Positions 8,253 through 18,899 of a DNA stretch of 25,417 nt are shown here, piece by piece. The position numbers were made by a program, and so were the translations under genes. The notes under the pieces are model-generated. The model saw only the letters and a list, made by a program, of their open reading frames with translations, was not told where the DNA came from and did no database searches. Every line of letters starts with the position of its first letter. The stretch's first letter is position 1. The stretch comes from Physocladia obscura (taxonomy: Eukaryota; Chytridiomycota; Chytridiomycetes; Chytridiales; Chytriomycetaceae), in assembly GCA_027596945.1 (NCBI GenBank), contig JADGJH010000204.1:1-25417 (forward strand), written 5' to 3'.

Positions 8253-11151
8253 ATGACAAACAACGAACAGCAGTTTCTGATCGTGACTGACAAGACCACC
8301 GGTGTCGAAATTCGAGTACCCATTAATGCACGCTTCGGAACAGTCCCGGCGGCGGCATTTGCAGGCCTCAAGATTGCCCAAACAACTCCGGTTTTTTGTT
8401 TCATTGTGCCACCCCGCCAACAGGCTAAAACTAAAACCAAAACAAACAATAAAAAATTAAAAATACTTCTGTACCGCTTTCACTCTCTCAACATCACTCG
8501 CCCTCTGCTTCCTTTTCCCTCACACCCACAGGCTCCAGATCAACCGCAACTCGTTCCGCTGCGTATTCTGGACGTCGGCTTCAAAAACACAGTCGTGTGT
8601 TCCAGTAGCGTGTCGAAACTGAATGCCAGCGACGGAGTCTTGCGATACCGCGGCTATGCAGTTTCAGATCTCGTTGAAAACTCTTCCTTCTTGGAAGTCG
8701 CTCATCTTTTGAGTAAGTTGGCGGCTGTGTCTGTCGTTTTTTTAAATCATTTTTATGCCTGCTCGATTAAAATTAAAACCTTAACAGTTCATGGCAACTT
8801 GCCGTCTCAGGTTTCTCTCTTTTTCCAATCTTTCCACGAATTCCTCTGAATTTTTTTGGAAATTTTTTTTTAAATTAACAAAACACTCAGACTCAAAGCG
8901 ACAATTGGACAAATGCAGTATTGTCGCACACGTATCTCCACGCAGAGCTAGAAAAGCAAATGACCACGTTCAGATACGATGCACATCCAATGGTAAAACA
9001 AACAAAGTAGAACAAAACTTTCGTAAATTCAATACTGAACTTTATATTTAAAGGGCATGTTAATTGCAACAGTGGCATCGCTATCAACTTTCCACCCCGA
9101 AGCGAATCCAGCGTTGCAAGGAGATTCCATGTACATGCTTCCAAAATCACGAGTGACAGTGCAGGATGAAAAACAGGCCACAAAAGCTCTTGCCAACCGG
9201 TCTCGCGCGATTCTCAGAATTTTGGGCAAAGTTCCAACTATTGCCAGTTATGCATATAGAAACCGGATTGGGTGAAACAAATTTGAATTTTTTTTTTTTT
9301 TCCTGTGTGTATTTCTGACTCATTTCCACTCATTTCGAATAATTACATACAAATATGTATACAGCCGAACTTATAATGCACCGATGCCAAACTGCAAAAA
9401 CTATGCGGAAAACTTTTTATACATGATCGACAAGCTGAATGAGCCAAATTATATTCCAGATGCGCGAATTGTAAAGATTCTGGACAAAATGTTTATTCTT
9501 CTTGCAGAGCATGGCAGCAACTGTTCAACGATTACAATGAGACATCTTGCATCAAGCGGAGTTGATCCGTATACTGCTCTCTCGGGATCTTTTGGTGCGC
9601 TGTTTGGGGAACGGAAAAGGTATGTACGAGAGTTTCAATATTAAATTATATAAAAATTTTGATGGATTTTATTATTTTCTATTGATAACATAAAAGTTCC
9701 GCCGTTATGGGAATGCTGAACCTAATTGGCAGCGTCGAAAACATCCCCAGCTTCCTCAACCTTGTGAAGGAAAAAAAAACAATCATACGAACCGCAGCGG
9801 GTACCCTCGAAGCCCTACCAACAGCAGCAGCTACAACAACACAGCTAAAACCAACTCGTCTTCAAGGCTTCGGCCACAGAATCTACAAAGGTGTTGACCC
9901 ACGTGTTTCAATCTGTCGTAATCTCGCGTACGAGCTATTCGCAATCCTGAACCCATCTGCTGGTACTGACGCAGCATTGCCACCATCAGCAGAACTGGCA
10001 ATCGCGCTAGAAACCGCGGCACTGTCAGACCCGTGGTTTCGCGCGCGCAGCCTGTATCCCAACATTGATTTCTGGTGTGCCGTGGTATTTGACACACTCG
10101 GATTCCCACCCGACATGTTCCCGGTACTGACGGCGATTCCACGCAGCGCCGGATTTATTGCGCATTGGATGGAGAGTCTGGATGATCCCGAGTATAAGAT
10201 TTATCGGCCGCGGCAGATTTTTAATGGCGTGTTTGTGCGGGATTATGTGGTTGATCGGGAAGCAATTGATGGTGTTGATGGTGATGGTGGGATTAATGGT
10301 GGTGTTGGTGACGGTGTTATAGGCGGTGAGGAAAGCGGATACGCAAAGAGTTTGCCGGCTCAAGCGAATAAGCGTTTGAGTTTGAATTCAGGTGTGTGTG
10401 CTTATTATTGTTATAATTTCAAAATTTATTTTCCATATTTTCTTACTCTCCCCTTTCGTCTTTCCGCCGTTTTATCCCTTTTTTCTTCTTTTTGCTTTGG
10501 TATATAGCCGCTCTGTCAATCGACAATATTGAAGACGCAAAGCTCGCCGAATTTAGAGTCATGATTGACCGCACACGCGCGGCAATCCAAGACCTCTCAA
10601 TCCTCACCTCGTCGTCATCATCAAAGCCAGCGGGCATTGCCGAGATTCCAATGCCAGGGAGAAAGAGTAGCATGTCGTTGTCAACATCAGCTGTTGGTTC
10701 TTCTTCTTCTGCGGTACAGACACGGGCAAGACTTGCGGCATGGATGTTTGGAAAAAATCATAATGGCATTGAAAGTAGCAGTGGTAGTAGTGGTGCGACA
10801 GTGTATCCAAGTGATATTTCTGAAAAGTTAGGAAAGACGCAAGCAGAGTTGCAAGATCTTTTGGAAAAACAACAAGAGCTATTGGAATTGTACGTTGGGC
10901 ATCGTCAACAACAGACAGTAGCGGCTGCTGTTGCTGCAACATCGGTTAGTGGTAGCAGTGGTAATTCGGCAGCAGCAACAGACGCAATAACAAATGTTGG
11001 CGTTAGTAATGGCAATGGCAATGGTGGAGACCTTATTTTGTCGCGTAGCCGTAGTGGCAGTGTAACAAATATAGTCAAACTCGGAGAGCCAGACTTGTTG
11101 GCCGGAAGCAACAGTCCGCGGCCAATCATGAAGAAGGCAGGAGAGCAATGA
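8253..11151 (+). CDS. Citrate-synthase-like protein, probable pseudoenzyme with long C-terminal extension
   Basis: Predicted exons are 8253-8390, 8532-8712, 8788-8810, 8891-8992, 9054-9271, 9365-9619, 9697-10391 and 10508-11151, giving 751 aa. All phases join, and the product tracks type-I/glyoxysomal citrate synthase: LRYRGYAVSDL, HGNLPSQ, FRYDAHPMGMLIA, EANPALQGD, RHLASSGVDPYTALSG, GFGHRIYKGVDPR, NIDFW. Citrate synthase condenses oxaloacetate with acetyl-CoA. The second catalytic His (about H366) and the Asp (about D430) are present. The GPLHGGANEA segment that should carry the first catalytic His reads GERKSSA, across the exon 6/7 junction. The upstream LHADHE motif reads LLAEHG. About 25 extra residues lie before GFGHR. 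The citrate synthase fold ends near 490, followed by 261 residues: a Gly/Asp run, Ser-rich stretches and a predicted coiled coil at about 640-663. No mitochondrial presequence or C-terminal SKL-type signal is seen. Activity is doubtful. Confidence 0.85.
10271..10330 (+). repeat. GGTG-rich minisatellite-like tract inside the coding sequence
   Basis: Repeated GGTG/GATGGT units encode a Gly/Asp/Val-rich run just after the end of the citrate synthase fold. This simple repeat may mark where the extension was added. That origin is inference. Confidence 0.5.
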
Positions 11152-11293
11152 CAGAGAGGCAAATGAAACGATGAGATCAAAAATATCGAAGGCAACAAGT
11201 TTCTTTAATATTTTTTGGTTTTGACAAGCTATTGAAATTGAATTGATCAAAATTTATTTGTATCTCTAATTTGTTTTTGTATTGGGATGGGGA

Positions 11294-11874
11294 TCAAAAA
11301 AGGGTCAAGACACCAGCGGTAACAAGGAAAATGCTGCCTTCGAGACTGAAGGCGCTGCTGGTTTTGGAGGCGGAGGCAGAATTAGCTGACGACGAGGCCG
11401 ACGTTGCCGAGGAGGAAGACGACGACGACGACGCGGCAACGTCGGCCAGCACGGCAGCCTTGATGATTGGCTCAATGACGGTGGCGGCCGAGGCGCCGGT
11501 GGAGTCACTCGAGCAGTCGGCAATCAGAGTGGTGAACAGCGAGGTCGAGTTCTTACCCACCAGCGACGGCGCATTGCCGATGCACGTGGCGCAGGCAGGC
11601 CCGCCGTTGGCGTATTGCGTGCAGAAGCATGATGCAATCGAGAGCGCAACGGCTGAAACGTCCTGCGCATACTCTGTCAGCATCCTTAAGGTCTTTTAAC
11701 TGAAGCACTCACCGAAGTCGGCGTCGTCATGCACGACCCAATCAGCGCATTGCCAAACGTCAGGCACGCCGACGAACACACCGACGGAAAATTGATTGTC
11801 TGTGCGTACACTGGCTCTATGACCGCCAAGAGAACCGCCACGAAAGCAATTATCACTGTTTCCGAAACTCTCAT
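11294..11874 (-). CDS. Secreted eight-cysteine, Ser-rich protein, probably GPI-anchored
   Basis: Predicted exons are 11874-11713 and 11662-11294, with a 50-nt intron (GTGAGT...GCGCAG, phase 0, with CTGAC about 18 nt before the acceptor), giving 176 aa. Other in-frame acceptors would leave introns of 41 nt or less. Residues 1-24 form a signal peptide ending PVYA. The mature part has eight cysteines at about 33, 37, 48, 66, 68, 78, 81 and 104 (C-x3-C-x10-C-x17-C-x-C-x9-C-x2-C-x22-C), an NST glycosylation sequon, then a Ser/Ala run. It ends in a hydrophobic tail (about 19 residues) expected of a GPI attachment signal. Fungal cell-surface proteins often have this plan; the CFEM domain also has eight cysteines, but the spacing does not clearly match. 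The function is unknown, probably wall or surface. It is convergent with the citrate-synthase-like gene, 142 bp apart. Confidence 0.75.
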
Positions 11875-12765
11875 TTGGGTGGAATTAAATCGATAAAATT
11901 TTTCATCACAAGAGGTCAACACCAGACTGATGACCTTGACTCATCAGTCAGGGTTTGGCTATGTGACTCATCAATCTTTCATGTCAAACAAAGAAAAAAC
12001 CCACCATCCAACACATACGAGCATGCCACTTTTAATGAAAACAGTCGTCTTTCTGAGAAGATTATTTGATAGAAATTAAATGAATTCGCTTGTAACACCT
12101 CACGCTTGTGAATAAATTATAATATTTACTAATCAACACAGTCAATTAAATTTCCAAATCCACTGAGTTAATGCTGGTTTGGACAATTTGCTAAGTCAAT
12201 ACGACAAAAACTTTTAGTGAGGTACGAAAGAGAACAGAGAGAAACAAGCTAAAATAAATAAATAAAGTAAATAAAGGTTAAGGAAACAAGAAAAAAAAGG
12301 AAAGAAAAAAAAAGTCCAATATTTGTCCCGTTCTCAGACTGTTTTTTCGTCGCCCAATTGACAAATATTGCATCAAGTCGACAAACAGATTATTGAAAGA
12401 AAATGTTTGACTTCAGTAGCTTCAATACTCTTGTGATCTGGATGACGAAAATATTCGACTTGTTGAAAGATTCATTTCTTCAAACATTGAATATCATTGC
12501 AATTGAGAAAGCAATGATAACGATTGTAATGCAAAGGAGATTTACAGTTAATCACTTAATATGTAACTTCTAAATTTTATGAGTTCAATTTTTAGCCCCT
12601 CAAAATATGTAATTTAATTTCGCTTGCTGATTGTGAATTTCAGTGCATGATTTTTAATTTATTAATAAATTATGAAGAAAATCTTGAGATTTTCGGAATC
12701 GCAAGATAATCTTGAATCGCATTTGCTGTGCCAATTAAACAAAAAATAAATAAATAACTCCAAAA
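11875..12765. other. Intergenic region
   Basis: No gene is visible. Apart from the two TGACTCAT sites it is AT-rich. A perfect 13-bp palindrome, CAAGATAATCTTG, lies at 12702-12714, just downstream of the promethin-like gene, and could be part of its transcript 3' end. Confidence 0.5.
11937..11971 (+). promoter_or_regulatory. Two TGACTCAT sites upstream of the GPI-type gene
   Basis: TGACTCATCA occurs at 11937-11946 and again at 11964-11973, 27 bp apart, about 63-100 bp upstream of the start codon at 11874. A paired Gcn4/AP-1-type bZIP site in a promoter position is plausible. Confidence 0.4.
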
Positions 12766-13428
12766 TCAACGCAGTCCCGCCTTCGCGTCAGTTCTGTCGA
12801 CAACTGTCTTGGCAATATGAAGTCCAAAATACACAACCGCAACACTTCCTCCAACAACCCCGCTGAACACCAGCGCTCCCAACAGGAACCAAAACAACAC
12901 AAATCCGGCCGCTGCAAGAACAAACCCTTGGAATAACGCGAATAGTGTTCCTGCAAAAACAAAATAAAAATTAAATTAAATTGAATGTGAATTAGTTTTA
13001 GAAAACTCAAACCTGCAACTGCAATTCCACCCAAAAACGCGGATCCTGTGATGGCCGCGAACACTCCAACTGGCAACGCGCTTGTAGCCGTGAAACTCAA
13101 AGCAAATGCCTGTTGTTGTATTTAACAAATAAATGTTTATGCTTTGAAAAAAAAAACAAAAAACATTCTGATCGCATCGTGTGTCACGAACCTTAAGCGG
13201 CGGATATCTGTCCAGAATTTGTTTAATAGCTGTCGCACCAGTATTTGCAAAATCGCTCGCCTTATGGAAAACTTTGTCAGGGTGAAAATTCATTTGACTT
13301 GCGTAAGTGCTGTACGCGTTGCTGCTGTTGCTATTACTGCCTCCAGTGGGCTGATATCCACCGTGTTGCTGCTGTTGCTGTCCGTGTTGCGGCGACGATG
13401 GGTTTCTGACGTTTAACGCTGGCGCCAT
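12766..13428 (-). CDS. Promethin/LDAF1-like membrane protein (lipid droplet assembly)
   Basis: Predicted exons are 13428-13192, 13109-13013 and 12950-12766 (introns of 82 and 62 nt), giving 172 aa. Residues 1-60 are Gln/Ser/Asn-rich. From about residue 70, DRYPPLKAFALSF leads into closely spaced hydrophobic segments containing SALPVGVF, GGIAVAGTLF, GFVLFWFLL and VFSGVVGG, then a short basic tail. The order, a short Pro-containing pre-helix, ALPVGVF-like first hairpin, then a second hairpin, matches promethin (TMEM159/LDAF1), which binds seipin at ER sites of lipid droplet formation; yeast Ldo proteins are related. The match is from memory of the family, so the fold is better supported than the exact function. 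The start at 13428 is chosen because it precedes the conserved part and leaves a sensible 5' leader; an upstream in-frame ATG at 13485 would add 19 residues. Confidence 0.7.
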
Positions 13429-13802
13429 TTTTGTATTGCCTTTTTGTTTCGTATAAAAATAAAATAAATGAGGGCATTCCTTCAATTCCAGTTTGCTAAA
13501 GGACTAGCACAAGATATACAAACTCTTCTTTTCCTTCTTTTTCTGTTTTCTCTATAAAATTCGTAGGTAAAGTCTAAATTAACGACAATTCGAAAAATAT
13601 AACTTCCTTTCTCTACCCATGTACTGTATTGAATCCAAACACGCAGATTGGCCTTTAAAAAAGTTATTGCAAATAATTCACGTTTACAACTTGTCAAAAC
13701 ACCACAAAATTCAGGAGATGGAAAAAGAAAAAAAATAATAGTAATAACAATATGAAAACATAATAAAAACAATAACAATAATAATAATCAAGCATTCCAC
13801 AA
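13429..13802. other. Intergenic region
   Basis: No gene is seen. It is AT-rich and should contain the promoter of the promethin-like gene and the 3' flank of the membrane-anchored glucoamylase. Confidence 0.5.
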
Positions 13803-15882
13803 TCAGTATTTTTTTCCAAACAGCAACTCGTTTCGAGCTATTTGCGCAGTAATCAAGGCCGAATAACTCCACGTCAAATCTGAAACTCCCTGAGGAATTC
13901 CAGTCTCACGATGGAACTGTTCATGCAAATGATAATTTTCCGCCCCATGATTCTGAATGCGACGCACATTTAAATCTCCGTATAACTCCAACGCACCGAC
14001 AATATCTGCAAATTCAGACGTTTCAGCCCCATAACTTCCAATTGAAACTGAAAGTCCAAGCCCCGCCGGCTCCTCCCCATTGAAAAAGCCAACATTATCC
14101 ATGTCAACATTCACGCATCCAACCTTTGTGAACATTCCTGCAGCGCGATAAACCAGCTCAGCGATAGCCGCATTTGCAATATACCAAGGATTCCCTGCTG
14201 ACGTCCCGCTCCCGTCATACACGTCTCCACTATACCTCCCAACCGCAACAGCAAGCGGCAATCCACGCGCGTTCGTCGTGTTAATAGTATTCAATGGATA
14301 CTCTTGCTTCATCGACAGCACATAGCGATGAATCGTTGTGAGCACGCGGGAATCAGTCGGTGAGAAAAAGTTGTCGCCATTGTCGTTGTGGATTGCACCA
14401 AGTGGGACAGCTGCATCAAAGATTCTTACTGCATTATTTCCGCGTAAAACTGCTTTGATAAAATGTAGCGATCCTGGTGTTTGAAATTTGCTGTACGACC
14501 CGTCCAGAGTTTTTGCAATCTTGTAGAATCTTGCAGCGCTTGTTGGATCGCCAATGGTTGCTGAAGATGCGAATTTTGCGGCTGTATGGATGGCTTTTCT
14601 TTGAGCTCCAAATGTCCAGAAATGAATTCCGACTACTTCTTCCCACAAGTCGCAGCCTTTGTTTGTGTATTGGGAAACAACATAATTGAGGTCTGCCAAA
14701 ATTACGTTTTGCCACATGTCTTTCACGATATTCGACGAGCCGCCGACAGAAAGATATTGGTTTGCAAACTGCATAAATGTGGTCGCTGTTTGTTATTTTT
14801 TTATACTTTTAGTTATTGCTTCTTTTTCCATTTTTCCTAACCGCGGAGTGCCGGGCCATCGTCTTGAGGACGACACCAATCGCCCGTATAATCTGAGCCG
14901 TCAACGTTGAATTTAGCCTCCCCAAGCCCAGTGTTTGCATTCTCGTTCTGCATTTTGTAAGTAATATTTTGAAAATCAAAAAAAAGCCGCTCCAAAGTTT
15001 TATTCCGCGTGTTTTGAGCCATGTAGATCTGGTTAACGGTTTTCATAACGAGAGCAGAGTCGCGAATCCAGTGGAAAAAATAGTTGTTGACTGTATTATT
15101 TTGTGGAGCAGCGACAACAACACCGCGCGCAGTTCCCTCAGGATTAATATTTTTGAACAGATGCGCTATAAAGTGGGGTATTGCAGCAGAGAAATATTCG
15201 GTTATGTCGCTTTGGAAACCTGATTTTATCGTCTGTTTACAAAAAATATTTATTTATTGGGTGTGGAGAAATGAAAAATAAGGGGACTCACGTTCATTTC
15301 ATCATACTGGCTTCCAATACAGTAATCTCGGGATGGCGGTAGAGTAACAACATAATTTTGCGCGTCGTTGTTGTCATAGTAGATTCCACCAGCTGTCTTG
15401 TATTCAACATAAAATTGAGCGATGGACAAGGGAACAGCCGCAGAAAATTCCCAGATTTCGTAGCCATCAAAGCTTGGTTCCCGATACACTGCTTCAAGTG
15501 CATTGTTCCAGTTTCCGTCAGTTGTTGAATACACAATCTTCAGGCTCTTTTCGTACGCAATATTTTGGACCCATAACGTGCCAAAGAGGGTTTTACCATC
15601 AAAACCGTAGTTTTCCACCTCAACTTGTTTGTTATTGCTCGTTACAATAGTATAAAGTTCACTGGTAGTCCGATTCGTTGTTGTTTCAAGCAAAGCATTC
15701 TTAGTGCTAACCCAAATATACCATGCACAAATCACTGAGCACATGAGTGCAAAACGTGAGAGAGTTAGGGCCTGCACAACATTCATACTCGCGGCTGCTA
15801 ACAGTTGTTTCGGTGATTTCGCTGCTCTCAGTGGTATGCTTGGCTTGCTTTCTGACAGCAGTGCCTGTTTGTTGCCAAGCAT
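13803..15882 (-). CDS. Glucoamylase (CBM21 + GH15) with N-terminal membrane anchor
   Basis: It should hydrolyse terminal alpha-1,4 bonds of starch, releasing glucose. Predicted exons are 15882-15292, 15232-14842 and 14785-13803 (introns of 59 and 56 nt), giving 654 aa. Residues 1-43 are basic and polar. A hydrophobic segment at about 44-59 follows, so the protein may be a type II membrane protein. An inner Met at 33 would instead make this a signal peptide. CBM21 covers about 86-181 (FGTLWVQNIAY, DGNWNN, YYDNNDAQNY), as in Rhizopus glucoamylase. The GH15 domain follows: HWIRDSALV, DLNYVVSQY, and the catalytic acid in GCDLWEE at about E376. The catalytic base is at about E616 in HLHEQF, shortly before DLTWSYSAL. 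All key residues are present. The first intron lies at the same place as in the sister gene at 16515-18453. Confidence 0.88.
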
Positions 15883-16514
15883 GGTTTTGTCGAAATTTTT
15901 TGACGAAAAAAATCAGCCAACTCAACCAATAAAAAATAAATATAAAATATAAAAAAAGGTAGTTGAAAGTATTGCATTTATTTTCTGAACTATTACCAGT
16001 AGTACTCTCTTTTTGGACATTTCATTGGCAATCTTGAATGAATAAAATCGGAGTACCAGAGCAACGCGGCGTATTAACTGTTTTTCAGTAATAATACTTG
16101 TTCCTGAAGATTAATCCAACAGAATTGCCAGAAATAATAGAGGATTTAGCTTCCTTGATTTGATCAATATCATGTGCCATTGCAATATAAAAAAATAGCT
16201 TTTCTTTGAGTTTTATCACAGAAACTCAGCAAGCTTCACATCAACACCCTGAAAACATCACTTTCTTTGGACCAATACAAACCCAGCATTTCACAGGGAG
16301 CAATTTATTAAGGTACCAATTGCCAAACTGGGCAGAGTTCATTTCTAACACAAATAGGAAATCACTCGTATAAATAAGTTCTAAAGGTTTTGCCAACACC
16401 ATTGGAATTATTCACGCTATGACTACACTCCCAGAACACATTCCCTTACATTTAAACTCATTGTTTTATTTTCAAAATCTTAGTGATCCAACTATAAACA
16501 GGAAAAAGTTCAGT
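15883..16514. other. Intergenic region between the glucoamylase genes
   Basis: No gene is seen. A CCAAT box lies on the plus strand at about 15924-15928 (ATTGG on the coding strand), about 45 bp upstream of the start at 15882, followed by an A/T-rich run. The rest shows nothing I can name. Confidence 0.45.
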
Positions 16515-18453
16515 TCAAAGAGAAATAAGCTGTTGCCTCGCCCAATATGCTGTCAAAATAGCCGAGTAGCTCCAAGTCAAGTCAAAAACTCCACGCACAA
16601 CCCCTGTTGAATGGTCATACTCCTCGTTCAGATGGTATCCAGCAGCACCATGGTATTGAATGCGCCGGATATGCTTGTCTCCATAAACTTCAAGAGCAGC
16701 AATGATGGAATTAAATGTTGTTGAATTGGACGCATAGGATCCAGCAGCGACGGAAAGACCCAAACCGGCCGGAAGTGCTCCGTTAAAGAGCTGAATATTG
16801 TGCGAGTCGACTGTAATGCAGCCGGCTTTCGTGTACGCAATCGCAGCGCGGTAAGCGACTTCAGCCATCGCTGCATTGGCCAAAAACCATGGATTTCCAC
16901 CGGCACTACCCGAACCGCCATTGTAAGTATCGCCATAATATCTGCCAATTGCTACGCCGAGTGGAAGTCCGGCGGCATTGGTTGTGACTGCTGTGTTGAG
17001 CGGGAACTGGCTGATCATACCGTATCCAAACTGGTAAATGGTTGCAAGAATTCTCGAATCGGATGAAGTAAGCACACCGTCGCCAATGTCGTTGTGAATT
17101 GCTCCAAGAGGTGTAGCGGTATCGAATACGCGGCCATTGCCTTCAAGGATTTCTTGAACATAAGAACCGTTGTAGAATTGGCTGTACGAAGCATCCAATG
17201 TACTTGCAGCCGACTCGAATGTGGCTGCGTTGGTTGTGTCGCCAATAAGAGTTGCAAAGGTAGCAGCCAGATGCAAAGACTTGCGTTGTGCGCCGTACGA
17301 CCAAAAAAAGAGACCGCGCTGCTCTTCCCAAAGGTCACAGCCACTGGCACTGTTGTAGTTTGAAATCACGTAATTGAGGTCTGGGACAATTACGCCAGAG
17401 CTGCCTGTCCATAATGCTTTCACTGTTGCCAAAGATCCTCCAACTGCAAGGTATTGGGTGGCAAAGTTGATGAAGGCAGTGGCACGAAGAGCCGGCCCGT
17501 CGTTTTGTGGACGGCACCACCCGCCAGTGAAGTCTGAGCCATCAACGTTAAACTTGGCCTCTCCTAGTCCAGTGTCAGCATTCTCGTTCTGCATCTTGTA
17601 CGTGATGTTTTGGAAATTGAAAAACAGCTGCTCCAAAGTCGAATTGCGCGCATTTTGCTGGATGTAAATCTGGTTAACGGTGTTCATGACGAGTGAAGAG
17701 TCGCGAATCCAGTGGTAGAAATAGTCGTTGACCGTGTTGTTTTCCGGTGCTGCAACAACGATTCCTGGACTAGTTCCAGCTGGATGAATGTTATTGAACA
17801 GGTATTGGGTGAAAGACGGAACACCGGCATTAAAGTAGGCAGTGATATCGCTTTGGATTCCGGATGTGACAGCCTATTATTGCAGCAATCGAATGAGATT
17901 CAGAATTAATTAATGGGGAAAAAAAAAAAAAAAAAAAGCACTCACGTGGGTCGGAGTACCTGTGCACGCCGCTGGCGCAGGGGGTGCTGTGACGGCATAA
18001 TTTTGAGAGTTGTTGTTGTCGTAGTATGTGTTGCCAGAAACTTGATACTTGACGTAAAACTCGGCAATGGACGAAACAGCTGCTGAAAAAGTCCACGTCT
18101 CGTAACCGTTAGTCGATGGTGCTTGGTAGACTGCGTTGATCACGTTTCCATTGTTGTTCCAATCGCCATTGGCGGTTGAGTAAATGACTTGAACGACTTT
18201 CGTGTAAGCAATGTTCTGAACCCAAAGAGTGCCAGACAAAGTTGTGCCGTCGTAACCATAGTCTTCAGTTTGCACTTGTGGTCCGGTTGTTGGGCTCGGA
18301 ACTGACGGATGAACCGTTGTCTATGTTTGAACAGAATCAAGTGATCTCAGTGTCTATCAAATAGACACAAGGCAACAGGGGACTCACGGCAGTCTGTGCA
18401 AACGCGAGAAAGGCTGTCGCCAGGATTGACAAAAACGCGAAGACAAACTTCAT
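16515..18453 (-). CDS. Secreted glucoamylase (CBM21 + GH15)
   Basis: Predicted exons are 18453-18388, 18320-17946 and 17873-16515 (introns of 67 and 72 nt, both phase 0), giving 599 aa. Exon 1 codes almost exactly for a signal peptide (MKFVFAFLSILATAFLAFAQ). A short Pro/Thr linker leads to CBM21 at about 38-130 (SGTLWVQNIAY, NGDWNNNG, YYDNNNSQNY), the starch-binding domain. The GH15 domain follows: HWIRDSSLV, DLNYVISNY, catalytic acid in GCDLWEE at about E330, base at about E564 in HLNEEY, then DLTWSYSAI. The enzyme should be exported and release glucose from starch. It is a tandem duplicate of the anchored enzyme downstream. The intron between signal peptide and CBM21 is unique to this copy, while the intron before the GH15 domain is shared. 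Confidence 0.92.
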
Positions 18454-18899
18454 TGAGTATTGACTGTTTTGTTATCTGTTTCCCTTTTTTTCTTTAAATT
18501 TTTTCCTTATAGGGGTTTAAATACCCTTTCTTTGGAATGGAAAAAAAAAATCGCGTTTACAAAAATTTTAGAAAAAAAATTCAGAAACATTCGTCGAAAA
18601 ATTCATTTTTAGTTTTGATTTGCCGAAGTGGGTTTTCCTCCTTCTAAATCGCAAATTGCGTGAAAACAAAAACTTGACTGAAAAATGGATCAATTTTTCA
18701 TTATCCGGACTTGGTGAGATAAGGGCGTAAAAGAAGTGTCGCTGTTGGGCTTTTGTGTCAGCTGATGTCACATGCAAAGAAGAATCTCTCGCTCTAAAAT
18801 TTTGAATATAATTCTCCTTGTTTTTTTATTAGTCATCGCTCTTACTCAAACGTAAATATTCACATGCGTGTTTAATAATAAATTAATTTCAAATGTATC
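18454..18899. other. Intergenic region, promoter of the secreted glucoamylase
   Basis: It contains a TATA-like element at 18505-18511 (coding strand TATAAGG) and AT-rich flanks. No gene is visible. Confidence 0.5.
18505..18511 (-). promoter_or_regulatory. TATA-like box of the secreted glucoamylase gene
   Basis: TATAAGG on the minus strand, 52-58 bp before the ATG at 18453. It adjoins the GC-flanked sequence GGGTATTTAAACCCC at 18512-18526. Confidence 0.4.

Noticed and set aside
11672..11712. Shorter introns of 20-41 nt for the GPI-type gene
   Set aside because: They are below the normal minimum intron length. The 50-nt option ending GCGCAG keeps phase and has a CTGAC branch-like site.
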